NCBI GenBank assembly: GCA_028292545.1
Contig: JAQGMC010000140.1
Coordinates: 1-43,321 of the forward strand
From: Paucimonas sp.
GTDB lineage: Bacteria; Pseudomonadota; Gammaproteobacteria; Burkholderiales; Burkholderiaceae_D
Direction of reading: 5' to 3'
Length of the DNA: 43,321 bases
The notes beneath the pieces are model-generated. The model made no database searches. It was not told the DNA's origin and worked only from the letters and a program-made list of their open reading frames with translations. Positions 13,294 to 22,262 of this stretch are shown here, one piece after another. The first letter of the stretch is position 1; each line of letters begins with the position of its first letter. The position numbers and the translations under genes were made by a program.

Positions 13294-13716
13294 ATGGCAC
13301 ATACGATACACGTTGACGTGGTTTCTGCCGAAGAGTCGATCTTCTCCGGCGAAGCCGAATTCGTCGCGTTGCCCGGCGAGGCCGGCGAGCTTGGCATCTA
13401 CCCGCGGCACACGCCACTGATCACGCGTATCCGCCCGGGCGCGGTGCGCATCAAGGTGGTGGGCCAGGCTGAAGACGAATTTGTGTTCGTCGCTGGCGGC
13501 ATCCTCGAAGTGCAACCGAACACGGTTACCGTGCTGGCCGATACCGCCATCCGCGGCACCGACCTGGACGAGGCCAAGGCAGCCGAAGCCAAGAAAATGG
13601 CCGAGGAAGCGTTGGTCAACCGCGAGTCGAAGATCGACTATGCGGCAGCCCAGGCTGAACTGGCTGTGGCTGTTGCGCAGTTGGCGGCGATCCATAAGCT
13701 CAGGCAAAAGCGCTAA
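13294..13716 (+). CDS. atpC: ATP synthase F1 subunit epsilon
   Basis: A 140-residue subunit linking gamma to the c-ring and inhibiting ATP hydrolysis. The N-terminal beta-sandwich ([39 protein letters not shown]) and the C-terminal two-helix part ([20 protein letters not shown] and after) are both complete, so the inhibitory helices are retained. It is the last gene of the operon and is followed by a strong terminator. Confidence 0.98.
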   Translation: MAHTIHVDVVSAEESIFSGEAEFVALPGEAGELGIYPRHTPLITRIRPGAVRIKVVGQAEDEFVFVAGGILEVQPNTVTVLADTAIRGTDLDEAKAAEAKKMAEEALVNRESKIDYAAAQAELAVAVAQLAAIHKLRQKR

Positions 13717-13738
13717 GCGGCGCGAGTGGCATGTAGTC

Positions 13739-13766
13739 AAAAAAGGCAGCTTCGGCTGCCTTTTTT
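13739..13766 (+). terminator. Intrinsic terminator of the atp operon
   Basis: A run of six A, the stem GGCAGC-TTCG-GCTGCC (13745-13760) with a stable UUCG tetraloop, and then six T. The A run makes it usable in both directions. Confidence 0.95.
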
Positions 13767-13838
13767 GCTTTGAGAGCGCGGTGCGGAACCGTGCCGCTGG
13801 CGCCGGTACAGACCGCATTTGCACCCTCAGGAGCTGTC

Positions 13839-14450
13839 ATGATCTGTAACCCCGCCCGCATACCAGCCCGCAGCCAGTTTCCCGATGCGCAGCTTACCGG
13901 TGCGATGCCGGCTGAAGTCGTTGAACACATGCTCGCCCACGTAGACCTGTCGGACCCTGCGACCCTGATCGCTCTGGCCTCGACTTGCCGCGCACTGTGG
14001 CAACGGCTCGGCGACAGGGCGCGCGCAGAATCGTACATGCAGGCGGTAACCACGGCTTTCCCCGGGTTGGCCGCCGAAACGCAGGTCCAGCTTCCCGGCC
14101 AGCTTGCCAGCTGGTTGCTGAACATAATGGACAAGCTTTCGCTCGACCGTTTTGCAGCTCATGCCCGCTGCATTACCGACTTGGCCGATGCACCGTGTTT
14201 GAGTTTGGATGCAAGGTTGCGTGCAACATGGAAGGTGCTGGAAGCCTTCAAAGAAGGCGTGACGCAGCATTTGAACTGCGCTATGGCGGCGGACGCACCG
14301 GAAATCTCCTCGGCCAGCCTGGAAGTGATCCAAGTGCTGCAGCGCGCCGTCCATTATTCTAGTGCGAAGTACCAGAGGAACGTCGATGCATTCAACGTCC
14401 AAGCCGCGGCTTGGGAATATGCGTTTATGGCGCAGCTCAACCTGGTTTGA
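13839..14450 (+). CDS. F-box-like domain protein of unknown function
   Basis: A 203-residue protein not assigned to a known bacterial enzyme family. Residues 21-57 read like a eukaryotic F-box: a Leu/Met-Pro-x-Glu start (MPAEVVEHMLAHVDL), then LSDPATLIALASTCRALWQRL, matching the pattern LPxE-hydrophobic-ILxxL-xxxDLxxLxxxCRxW. The remaining 140 residues are predicted helical with no recognised repeat. In eukaryotes F-boxes bind Skp1 in ubiquitin ligases, and some plant-associated bacteria secrete F-box effectors, but no secretion signal is visible here. The ATG at 13839 follows CAGGAG. An open frame extends back to 13770 but overlaps the terminator region. It appears to be a single-gene unit after the atp terminator. 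Confidence 0.7.
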   Translation: MICNPARIPARSQFPDAQLTGAMPAEVVEHMLAHVDLSDPATLIALASTCRALWQRLGDRARAESYMQAVTTAFPGLAAETQVQLPGQLASWLLNIMDKLSLDRFAAHARCITDLADAPCLSLDARLRATWKVLEAFKEGVTQHLNCAMAADAPEISSASLEVIQVLQRAVHYSSAKYQRNVDAFNVQAAAWEYAFMAQLNLV

Positions 14451-14533
14451 GCGTCAAACGTCCTTGCTTGACCAATGCGCCGGCAGGCTGGACCAGTCCG
14501 TCATAGAATCCCACTCTCCAGGAAAGGATAGAT

Positions 14534-14965
14534 ATGACCTGCGACTCCTTGATTCCAGGCATCCTTCGCGATGCCCGCACCGTTGCCATTGTCGGCTTGT
14601 CCGACAAGCCTGAGCGTGACAGCTATGAAGTGGCCGAATACCTGCAACATCACGGCTACCGCATCATTCCGGTCAACCCGGCGAATGCCGGGTCTCACAT
14701 CCTGGGCGAGCATTGCTACGCCACGCTCAAGGAAGCAGGCCGGGATTTGGGCGAACAAGGCGTCGTGGTCGATGTCGTGGATTGCTTTCGCAAGCCTGAA
14801 GCTGTGACCGACCTGGCAAGGCAGGCCGTGGAAATCGGCGCCACCACCTTGTGGATGCCGCTTGGCGTGGTCAATGAAGAAGCCGCCCGCATCGCCCGCG
14901 AAGCGGGCCTCAAGGTGGTGATGGACCGGTGCATGAAAATTGAGCACGGGCTTCTTCCGCACTGA
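14534..14965 (+). CDS. CoA-binding domain protein (YccU-like)
   Basis: A 143-residue Rossmann-fold protein of the CoA-binding family related to the N-terminal domain of succinyl-CoA synthetase alpha. The seen features are TVAIVGLSDKPERDSYEVAEYLQHHGYRIIPVNP, the nucleotide-binding loop with the Pro-x-Arg-x-Ser pattern, and the terminal LWMPLGVVNEEAARIAREAGLKVVMDRCMKIEH. The exact function in bacteria is unknown. The ribosome binding site is AGGAAAGG. It is likely cotranscribed with the SGNH hydrolase 24 bp downstream. Confidence 0.88.
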   Translation: MTCDSLIPGILRDARTVAIVGLSDKPERDSYEVAEYLQHHGYRIIPVNPANAGSHILGEHCYATLKEAGRDLGEQGVVVDVVDCFRKPEAVTDLARQAVEIGATTLWMPLGVVNEEAARIAREAGLKVVMDRCMKIEHGLLPH

Positions 14966-14989
14966 AACGATCTTCCACACTGACACGCC

Positions 14990-15748
14990 ATGCCTGGTTC
15001 CCGCTCTGGCCTAAGGGAATGGCTACCCGAAGCGCTTGCACTTGCCTTGCTACCCCTTTTGGTCTTGCAGGGCAGGCGCACGCGCGCCCGGGTAGCGCGT
15101 CTTCCCGAGCCGACCGATCCGGCATCGGGGCTGGTTGGCACAGCCATCGGCAAGCCGCTTACGCTGCTGCTGCTGGGCGAGTCACCTGTCGCGGGCGTGG
15201 GCGTCTCTTCGCACGCTGAAGGGGTTGGTGCAGCTACCGCAGCCGCACTGGCAACGGCCAGCGGCCGCAAGGTCCAATGGCAAGCCCTTGGCGTTAATGG
15301 CATCACCGTCGGCGAGGCCGCAAGCTTGCTGTTGCCGCGTTTGCAGCAAAGCCAGGTGGATATCGCCTGCATCGCTTTCGGCGTGAATGACAGCACCGCG
15401 TTTCGCCGCCACACGGCGTGGCGCTCGGCGGTGGCTGGCTTGCTGGACCAGGTTGAATCCCGCTTGCAACCGCGCCACATCCTGCTGTCGGGTGTGCCGC
15501 CGCTTTCTGCTTTCCCGGCGCTGCCGTGGCCCTTGCGCACGGTGCTCGGCTTGAAGTCGGCTTCGCTCGACCGGGCACTGGCCAGCCTGGCGCAGAGCCG
15601 TTCCCGGACTTCCCATGTGCCCCTTCCCAGGCAGTTGGCCGACCCGGCCTTGATGGCCAGCGATGGCTACCATCCCTCGGCTGCTGGCTGCGCCTTGTGG
15701 GGCGGCTTGCTGGCAGCGGCCTGTCCCGCTTCGGTACTGGCGGCTTGA
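14990..15748 (+). CDS. SGNH/GDSL-type hydrolase (lipase/esterase-like)
   Basis: A 252-residue hydrolase with the four SGNH blocks: nucleophile Ser65 in LLLLGESPVAG (GES instead of the usual GDS), oxyanion Gly101 in ALGVNG, Asn133 in FGVND, and the Asp225/His228 pair in SDGYHPS. A hydrophobic N-terminal helix at residues 10-26 followed by RR suggests a membrane anchor or uncleaved signal. Substrates of this family range from esters to acylated sugars and cannot be told. It lies between the CoA-binding gene and hemE. Confidence 0.88.
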   Translation: MPGSRSGLREWLPEALALALLPLLVLQGRRTRARVARLPEPTDPASGLVGTAIGKPLTLLLLGESPVAGVGVSSHAEGVGAATAAALATASGRKVQWQALGVNGITVGEAASLLLPRLQQSQVDIACIAFGVNDSTAFRRHTAWRSAVAGLLDQVESRLQPRHILLSGVPPLSAFPALPWPLRTVLGLKSASLDRALASLAQSRSRTSHVPLPRQLADPALMASDGYHPSAAGCALWGGLLAAACPASVLAA

Positions 15749-15811
15749 TAGGCAGTCCCCGGCGCGGTCTTTGGGCGATAATAGCGGCCACCCGAAAAGA
15801 CAGCCGCGTCC

Positions 15812-16897
15812 ATGCCCACATTCAGTCCCCTCAAGAACGATACCTTCCTGCGCGCCTTGCTGCGCCAGCCTACGGAATACACGCCGGTCTGGCTGATGCG
15901 GCAAGCAGGCCGCTATTTACCGGAATACCGGGCGACGCGGGCACGCGCGGGTTCCTTCCTGGGCTTGGCGAAGAATCCGGAATTGGCGACCGAGGTCACG
16001 CTGCAACCACTGGACCGTTACCCGCTGGACGCGGCCATCTTGTTTTCCGACATCCTGACCGTGCCGGATGCGATGGGCCTGGGCTTGTCTTTTGCGGAAG
16101 GCGAGGGGCCGCGTTTTGCCCGCCCCCTGCGGGACGAACAAGCCGTGCTGGCCTTGCGCGAGCCCGACCTCTCCAGCCTGCAATACGTGTTCGACGCAGT
16201 GACGCAGATCCGCACCGCGCTGGATGGCCGGGTGCCCCTGATCGGTTTTTCCGGCAGCCCCTGGACCCTGGCCTGCTACATGGTGGAGGGCGGTGGCTCG
16301 GATGACTTCCGCACGGTCAAGGCCATGCTGTACAGCCGGCCGGACCTGATGCACCACATCCTGAAGACCAATGCCGCTGCAGTGGCGGCCTACCTGAATG
16401 CGCAGGTGGATGCCGGCGCCCAGGCCCTGATGATCTTCGATACCTGGGGCGGGGCGCTCGCTGATGGCGCCTACCAGCGCTTTTCGCTGGACTACATGCG
16501 CGCGGCGATTCGCCAGACCAAACGGGAACGCGATGGCGTGCCGGTGCCGCTGATCGTTTTTACCAAAGGCGGCGGGCTCTGGCTGGAAGAGATTGCCGGT
16601 TGCGGCGCGGATGCCGTGGGCCTAGACTGGACGGTCAACCTGGGCAAAGCGCGTGAGCGCGTAGGCCAGCAGGTGGCCTTGCAAGGCAACCTGGACCCCA
16701 CGATCCTGTTTGCCGGGCCGCAGCAGATCCGCGATGAAGTACGGGCGGTGCTCCAATCGTATGGCCAGCCCGGGGCTGCATCGGGCCACGTATTCAACCT
16801 CGGGCATGGTATTTCGCAGTTCACGCCGCCCGAGGCCGTAACGACCTTGGTGGACGCGGTTCACGAATTCAGCCGCGCGCTGCCGAAGCAGCTGTAA
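15812..16897 (+). CDS. hemE: Uroporphyrinogen decarboxylase HemE
   Basis: A 361-residue enzyme converting uroporphyrinogen III to coproporphyrinogen III in haem synthesis. The N-terminal signature [15 protein letters not shown] (residues 26-40) holds the substrate-binding arginines. The catalytic Asp lies in [13 protein letters not shown], and the second signature [19 protein letters not shown] follows. The C-terminal [15 protein letters not shown] provides the conserved His. Normal length. It is the last gene before a 606-bp non-coding region. Confidence 0.98.
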   Translation: MPTFSPLKNDTFLRALLRQPTEYTPVWLMRQAGRYLPEYRATRARAGSFLGLAKNPELATEVTLQPLDRYPLDAAILFSDILTVPDAMGLGLSFAEGEGPRFARPLRDEQAVLALREPDLSSLQYVFDAVTQIRTALDGRVPLIGFSGSPWTLACYMVEGGGSDDFRTVKAMLYSRPDLMHHILKTNAAAVAAYLNAQVDAGAQALMIFDTWGGALADGAYQRFSLDYMRAAIRQTKRERDGVPVPLIVFTKGGGLWLEEIAGCGADAVGLDWTVNLGKARERVGQQVALQGNLDPTILFAGPQQIRDEVRAVLQSYGQPGAASGHVFNLGHGISQFTPPEAVTTLVDAVHEFSRALPKQL

Positions 16898-17503
16898 GCG
16901 TGTCGCGCGGAGTTATGCACATAAGGATTATTTGTGCGCGGCAACATTCATATCGGACTAGCGGCTGCGACGGTTTTCGCTAAGTATTTGATTTCATGCC
17001 GGTAATTGGATGTTGACGTTTCCCTGACAATGGCTTGACAAGTGCCTTCCTGTCAAGCTAGGCGACCAAGCAACAGGTTTTGTTCACAAAGTTTTCCACA
17101 GGCACACTGTAGGACAATTCCTAATACAAATCCGGTTCTTTTCCGAAAGTCTTCAAGTAACTCCTTAAGTGCTGACACTACTGCTCGCGCGACATTGTGA
17201 ATTTCAGACTAACTTTCACCGCACCGGGGTTACATTCGGGCCGCACTTATGCACAAAAAGTTTGGTTCCGCCGCGTCGCCACGGTTGCAGCCCAACAGAA
17301 AGCTAGGCTAAGGCTAAGTCATTGAAAAGTATGGCTTTTATGAGATGCCTTCTGGTGAGGCACAACGCTGTAACCCGCATGGCGCGCGGGTTTGCGCCAC
17401 GATTGACGGTCTTATCCCCATAGTTATCCACAATCTTTGTGGATATCGGAAAAAGCTTTTATAAAACCGCTCGTTAGGCGGATTCTTAAAGTCATTCATT
17501 AAC
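16898..17503. other. Non-coding region with DnaA-box cluster (candidate origin or DnaA-regulatory region)
   Basis: No gene is seen in these 606 bp. Sites like the DnaA box (TTATNCACA) are: TTATGCACA at 16913-16921 and 17247-17255, TTTTCCACA at 17092-17100, a weaker TTGTTCACA at 17080-17088, TTATCCCCA at 17412-17420, a perfect TTATCCACA at 17424-17432, and ATATCCACA on the minus strand at 17438-17446. An AT-rich stretch (AAAAAGCTTTTATAAAA, 17450-17466) follows the last three. An 8-bp inverted repeat GCTTGACA/TGTCAAGC lies at 17033-17058. A role as oriC is possible but would make the atp operon head-on to replication. A DnaA-controlled priA promoter or titration site is the alternative. Confidence 0.55.
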
Positions 17504-19663
17504 TTGAAACCGCTTTTTCTCCAAATTGCCCTCGATACGCCGCTTGACGCATTGTTCGACTATGCGTGGCCGTATAACGACCTGCCTGTGCCTGAAGTTG
17601 GCAGCTTGGTCGTCGTGCCTTTCGGGCGGCGTGAAGTCATGGGGCTGGTTGCGGCGGTGTCGAGCACAAGCGCGCTTCCTGCGGAAAAAATCCGTTCAGC
17701 TCTCGCCGCCCGCACAGAGTTGCAGGCCCTGGGTGAGCGCTGGCTCTCGCTATGCGCCTTTGCCGCCGAGTACTATCACCGACCGTTAGGTGAGGTGGCA
17801 CTGCCTGCGCTTCCGAAGCAATTGCGTTCCTTGAAGCCCGGGCCCTTGCTGAAGGCCTTGAAAAAGCTGGACCCACAGCCCGACCAGCGCAGTGCACGAG
17901 CACGGCGCAAGCCGCAGGCCGCCGCGCTTGAGGAACCGCTTGAGGAACCGCTTGAGGAACCGCTTGAGGGACCGCTTGAGGAGCCGGTACAAGCCGCTGC
18001 CGACCTGTCCCCCGTAGTGGTTTCGCCGCCTCCGCCACACCGACCGGCACTGAATGCTGCCCAGGCTGAGGCCGTGGACGAGGTCACCGCGGCCACCGGA
18101 TTTACGCCCGTGCTCCTGTTCGGCGTAACCGGCAGTGGCAAGACGGAGGTCTACCTCCACGCAGCACGTGAAATCCTGGCGCGTTCGCCGCATGCACAAG
18201 TGTTGATGCTGGTACCTGAAATAAACCTTACCCCGCAGTTGCTGGCACATGTGCAGGCCCGCTTTCCCGACATGGCGATTGCAGCATTGCATAGCGGCCT
18301 GGCCGAGGGCGAGCGGCTCCAAAACTGGGTCGCGGCCCATACTGGCAAAGCTCGCATCGTCGTCGGGACCCGGCTTGCCGTGCTGGCTTCCATGCCCGGG
18401 CTGGCGCTGCTGATTGTCGATGAGGAGCACGACCCGTCTTACAAGCAGCAGGATGGACTGCGTTATTCGGCGCGCGACCTTGGAGTGTGGCGCGCACACC
18501 AGCTAGGCATTCCGGTGGTGCTTGGATCGGCCACGCCTTCGCTGGAAACCTGGCAGCACGCGGAGGTGGGCCGTTACCGGCGCCTGGCCTTGGCTGCACG
18601 CGCCGTTCCTGACGCGGTCCTGCCTGCGGTCAGGCTGATCGACCTCGAGCGCGACAAACCCCAGCAAGGCTTGAGCAGCCTGCTGGTTTCCGCCTTGCAG
18701 CGGCGGCTGGAGAGCAAGGAGCAATCGCTACTGTTTTTGAACCGCCGCGGCTATGCCCCGGTAATCAATTGCGATGCCTGTGGCTGGGTCAGCAATTGCG
18801 AGCGCTGCACCGCTTTCATGGTCTTGCACAAGCCAGAACAAAGGCTGCGCTGCCATCACTGCAGCCTGGAAATCCGGATTCCAAGGTCTTGCCCGACCTG
18901 CGGCAATATCGATCTTCAGCCAATGGGACGCGGCACCCAGCGTATCGAAGAGCACTTGCAAGCGCTGTTTCCGCAGGCGCGCATCTTGCGCATCGACGCC
19001 GATTCCACCCGCCGCAAGGGCGCGGCCCAGGCCGCCTTCGATAGCGTGCACCAGGGCGATGTCGACATCCTGGTGGGCACGCAAATGGTGGCCAAGGGAC
19101 ATGACTTCCGCAACCTGACCCTGGTCGGCGTGCTCAATCCGGACACGGCATTGTTTTCCCACGACTACCGCGCCAGCGAACGGCTGTTTGCGCAGTTGAT
19201 GCAGGTGGCGGGGCGGGCCGGGCGCGCCGGCCAGAAGCAGGGCGGCAATCCGGGCGAAGTGCTGGTCCAGACCCGCTACCCCCGTCATCCGCTGTATGCG
19301 TCGCTGTCAGCCCAGGATTACGCCGGCTTTGCGGCGGTAACCCTGGCTGAGCGCGCCAGCGCAGGCTTGCCGCCTTTTGTGCACCAGGCACTGTTGCGTG
19401 CCGAAGCCAAAAGCATGGACCTGGCACTGGAGTTCCTGGCTAGCGCCGCTGCCCTGGGCAGTGGGCGCGCCGACGCCGTTGCCGTGCATGACCCGATTCC
19501 AATGGCGATCTCGCGGGTTGCGAATGTCGAACGGGCGCAAATGCTGGTTGAATCCACCTCCCGCCCGGCGCTGCAAGCCTTCCTGCGCAGCTGGATGCAG
19601 GCGTTGAGGGCCATGAAGTCCCGTGTACGGTGGTCGCTCGAAGTAGACCCGATGGAGATCTAA
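17504..19663 (+). CDS. priA: Primosomal replication-restart helicase PriA
   Basis: A 719-residue 3'-5' superfamily 2 helicase that reloads the replisome at collapsed forks. Seen in order are the N-terminal 3'-DNA-binding domain (about 1-110), Walker A GVTGSGKT at 207-214, the DEEH box (LLIVDEEHDPSYKQQDG), a cysteine-rich zinc module (CDACGWVSNCERC ... RCHHCSL ... SCPTCGNID), and the C-terminal helicase lobe with GTQMVAKGHDF and QVAGRAGRAG. The linker at residues 142-161 is a run of Glu-Glu-Pro-Leu repeats encoded by a 12-bp minisatellite. The start is a TTG at 17504. No ATG or GTG lies upstream in frame before a stop, and the ribosome binding site is weak. Confidence 0.96.
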   Translation: MKPLFLQIALDTPLDALFDYAWPYNDLPVPEVGSLVVVPFGRREVMGLVAAVSSTSALPAEKIRSALAARTELQALGERWLSLCAFAAEYYHRPLGEVALPALPKQLRSLKPGPLLKALKKLDPQPDQRSARARRKPQAAALEEPLEEPLEEPLEGPLEEPVQAAADLSPVVVSPPPPHRPALNAAQAEAVDEVTAATGFTPVLLFGVTGSGKTEVYLHAAREILARSPHAQVLMLVPEINLTPQLLAHVQARFPDMAIAALHSGLAEGERLQNWVAAHTGKARIVVGTRLAVLASMPGLALLIVDEEHDPSYKQQDGLRYSARDLGVWRAHQLGIPVVLGSATPSLETWQHAEVGRYRRLALAARAVPDAVLPAVRLIDLERDKPQQGLSSLLVSALQRRLESKEQSLLFLNRRGYAPVINCDACGWVSNCERCTAFMVLHKPEQRLRCHHCSLEIRIPRSCPTCGNIDLQPMGRGTQRIEEHLQALFPQARILRIDADSTRRKGAAQAAFDSVHQGDVDILVGTQMVAKGHDFRNLTLVGVLNPDTALFSHDYRASERLFAQLMQVAGRAGRAGQKQGGNPGEVLVQTRYPRHPLYASLSAQDYAGFAAVTLAERASAGLPPFVHQALLRAEAKSMDLALEFLASAAALGSGRADAVAVHDPIPMAISRVANVERAQMLVESTSRPALQAFLRSWMQALRAMKSRVRWSLEVDPMEI
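17925..17984 (+). repeat. In-frame 12-bp minisatellite inside priA
   Basis: Five head-to-tail copies of the unit CGCTTGAGGAAC. The first three are identical and the last two have one and two changes. Each copy encodes Pro-Leu-Glu-Glu (reading phase adjusted), so gain or loss of units keeps the frame and changes only the length of the linker before the helicase core. Confidence 0.95.
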
Positions 19664-19762
19664 GAGGAAAATGCAGCACGCGCAGCCCTGCCCAGGTCGC
19701 CGCGCGCGACAGCAAGCTTTACAATCGGTCAACCAATCCCAAACAATCCAGGCTTGAAGTCG

Positions 19763-20869
19763 ATGGCAGTTTTTCCATCCAATTTACCGAAACGACGCGA
19801 CCGCAATACGCGGGTGCGCTTGCGCGGAACCGCGCTGGCGTCGCTCGACTACTTCATCACTGCCATCATCCTTTGCGGATTTGCCTTGGCGGGTTCGCTT
19901 TCCACCCGCTTGCTGCCCGTGATGCTGGCTGTGATGGTGGGCGTCAACCTGTTTTTCTTGCTGGCGATCGCCACCGGCTTCAGCCGGCGCTTTGCCGATC
20001 CGGCGATGACCGTGGCCCAGGTTGCCACCGCCTGTGCGTTGAATTTCACCGGCCTGGTGCTGGCGCCGCAGCTTGCGCATCTTTTCATGATCATGCTGAT
20101 CGTGCCGCTGGCTTACAGCAGCCTGCACTTCAATCAGCGCATGTACCTGGCGCACTGGGCGTTTTTATCGTTGGCGCTGGGGGTGATCATCCCGCTGGTG
20201 GGCCCCAGCCTCGATATCGCGATCAAGACCATGCCCGAGCAAATCCTGTCCTGGCTGGCTTATGTCGTGGCGCTTGGGCGTTTCCTCTCGATCAATGCCC
20301 AGGTATCGCGCTTGCGTAACAACCTCGCGCAAAAAAATGGCGAACTCAAATCCATGACGGCCAAGCTGAGCGACCTGGCCAGCCGCGACGAGTTGACGGG
20401 GCTATGGAACCGGCGTGAGTTCATGCGCCTGCTGCAGGAAGAGGCAAGGCGTGCCGCACGCAGCAAGGCCAGCTTTTGCGTGGCCATCATCGACATCGAC
20501 CACTTCAAGGAAGTCAACGATCGCCATGGCCACCTGGTAGGCGATGCCGTCTTGAAGGAACTGGGCCAGTTGCTTGAATTTTCGCGTCGCGCGACCGACA
20601 GCGTCGCCCGCTATGGCGGCGAGGAATTCACCCTGTTGCTACAGGGCGCGAAGTTGTCCACCGCAACCGTAGCGCTGGAACGCACGCGCCACCTGGTCGA
20701 ACAGCATGACTGGACGCAGGCCGCGCCGGAATTGCAGCTGACGGTATCGGCCGGCATCGGCGCCTGGCATCCCGGGGATACGCTCAACGCCGTCATCAAT
20801 CGCGCCGATGCTGCGCTTTACGAAGCAAAAAATGCCGGCCGTAATTGCGTGCGGGTCGTGGCACGCTGA
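19763..20869 (+). CDS. Membrane-bound diguanylate cyclase (GGDEF)
   Basis: A 368-residue protein with about six hydrophobic helices (residues 28-185), a short coiled coil (NLAQKNGELKSMTAKLSDLA) and a C-terminal GGDEF domain making cyclic di-GMP from GTP. The active-site motif is intact as GGEEF, and a RATD inhibitory I-site lies five residues before it, so product feedback is expected. The motifs DELTGLWNRREF and IDIDHFKEVNDRHGHLVGD are also complete. The membrane part resembles MASE-like sensors of unknown ligand. An upstream TTG (19754) is a less likely start. It follows priA by 99 bp. Confidence 0.93.
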   Translation: MAVFPSNLPKRRDRNTRVRLRGTALASLDYFITAIILCGFALAGSLSTRLLPVMLAVMVGVNLFFLLAIATGFSRRFADPAMTVAQVATACALNFTGLVLAPQLAHLFMIMLIVPLAYSSLHFNQRMYLAHWAFLSLALGVIIPLVGPSLDIAIKTMPEQILSWLAYVVALGRFLSINAQVSRLRNNLAQKNGELKSMTAKLSDLASRDELTGLWNRREFMRLLQEEARRAARSKASFCVAIIDIDHFKEVNDRHGHLVGDAVLKELGQLLEFSRRATDSVARYGGEEFTLLLQGAKLSTATVALERTRHLVEQHDWTQAAPELQLTVSAGIGAWHPGDTLNAVINRADAALYEAKNAGRNCVRVVAR

Positions 20870-20924
20870 ACATCGCTGACCCGGTTCGCGCTACTGTAGG
20901 CAGCAGCCTACTTCCCAGCCGCCG

Positions 20925-21491
20925 TCAGGCGCGATGCATGCCGCCGTGGTCCGGGCGGTGCGGTATCGATACCGGGTTGAAGTCGATCCAATCCCCGTTC
21001 TCTATCGTGCCCTGTGCCTGCTCGACATCAGCCGCGCCCAAGTCGCGCAACAGCTCTTCAGCGCGTGCCGCCTGCTGATCATCATTTACGCCGACGGCCA
21101 CCATCATTCCTGCCAGCCGTGGCCGCGGCTCGTTGGTTTCGTCGCTATCTTTCATTGCGCCCAGGCTGCCCGCCATGTTGCCGATGTGGGCGCCGACGAA
21201 GGCACCCGTGATTGGCCCCAGCGGTCCAGTGACAGGAATCGTTGCAGCACCGATGGCTGCGCCGATTGCGCCGCCTGCAGTGGTCCCCGCGGCAAGGCCG
21301 GTGGTGGATTCATGCGCTCCCTGTGATTCATCACGGTCGCCACCAACCGGAAAAGTGTCGTGCTGGCCGGGCGGGTTCACGTAGAACGTGCTGATGTGAT
21401 TGCTTGAAAAACCCGCGCGCGCCAGCTCGCGCACTGCCCGTTCCGATTCGGCTTGCTCGTCAAACCTTCCTGCGATGATGGTCTGCATCAT
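20925..21491 (-). CDS. General-stress (YflT-like) glycine-zipper protein
   Basis: A 188-residue protein. Residues 1-45 (MMQTIIAGRFDEQAESERAVRELARAGFSS...) match the general stress protein 17M/YflT-like domain. Residues 70-115 are a glycine-rich zipper (AAGTTAGGAIGAAIGAA...GAFVGAHIGNMAGSLGA), suggesting membrane insertion or oligomerisation. The C-terminal segment (MMVAVGVNDDQQAARAEELLRDLGAADVE) is a second ferredoxin-like fold often paired with the first. The start follows GGAAGGAGAGAA. The same frame stays open up to 22334, but that is antisense to the neighbouring genes and is not used. It is divergent from the YsnF genes and probably shares stress control with them. Confidence 0.8.
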   Translation of the reverse strand: MMQTIIAGRFDEQAESERAVRELARAGFSSNHISTFYVNPPGQHDTFPVGGDRDESQGAHESTTGLAAGTTAGGAIGAAIGAATIPVTGPLGPITGAFVGAHIGNMAGSLGAMKDSDETNEPRPRLAGMMVAVGVNDDQQAARAEELLRDLGAADVEQAQGTIENGDWIDFNPVSIPHRPDHGGMHRA

Positions 21492-21641
21492 TTCTCTCCT
21501 TCCAGTGCATCGGTGCATTGGCCTGCTGGCCTGTTTTAATGAGAGCAGGCCGCTTGCCAATAGTTTCGTCACGAGCATTGTCCTAACCGGCGTAGTACTT
21601 GCTTCGGGCTGGTCCTCTACCGTAACCGTCAAGGAAACAAC

Positions 21642-22262
21642 ATGGGGAATCATCTCGAGGTCCAGCCGGGCATTGCGCTGGAGGACGACGCTGGATCGCG
21701 CGCGACGGTTATTGCGATTGACCGTTCTGGCACCGAGGAACTGGTGTTGGTGCGCCTGCCGGATGACAGTGAATTGTCGTTTCCCATTTCGCTTCTGCAG
21801 CAACGAAAGGGCGGCATCTTTTTCAGCGGTGAGTTTGCTTCGCTCTCCGGCGCTGCGCCAGAAACACAACGTGAAGACCCAGCCCTCGTCATACCGGTCA
21901 TTGAAGAATTCCTGACACTGGAGAAAAAGAAAGTTGAGACCGGTCGCGGCGTGCGCATCACGAAGAGCGTGGACGTGCTCGAAGAATTGGTCGACCTGCC
22001 GCTGCAACGTGATGAAATCATCGTGGAACATGTCCCGCGCGACATTCTTCTGGCAGAAGGCGAAACCCGCGAGCGGCGCGAGGAGGGCGACACCGTCATT
22101 ATTCCCGTGCTTGAAGAAGTGCTGGTAGTGCAAAAGCGCTTGCGCCTGCGCGAGGAAATCCATATCACGCGGCGTCGCCATGAAACGCATGCACCGCAAC
22201 GCGTGCAACTGCGCAAGGAAGTCGTGAACGTAGAACAGATCAACCCAGACAAGCTTGATTGA
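21642..22262 (+). CDS. YsnF/AvaK-domain (DUF2382) stress protein
   Basis: A 206-residue soluble, highly charged protein. Residues 1-60 resemble a small PRC-barrel-like beta domain (VQPGIALEDDAGSRATVIAIDR...FPISLLQQ). Residues 80-200 are a DUF2382/YsnF domain that appears internally duplicated. Compare VIPVIEEFLTLEKKKVETGRG with VIIPVLEEVLVVQKRLRLREE, each followed by a VxVxxxxV strand set ending in VEHV or VEQI. The family is linked to osmotic and general stress, but its biochemical role is unknown. A second DUF2382 gene follows after 90 bp. The start is supported only by a weak site (CAAGGAAAC). Confidence 0.82.
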   Translation: MGNHLEVQPGIALEDDAGSRATVIAIDRSGTEELVLVRLPDDSELSFPISLLQQRKGGIFFSGEFASLSGAAPETQREDPALVIPVIEEFLTLEKKKVETGRGVRITKSVDVLEELVDLPLQRDEIIVEHVPRDILLAEGETRERREEGDTVIIPVLEEVLVVQKRLRLREEIHITRRRHETHAPQRVQLRKEVVNVEQINPDKLD

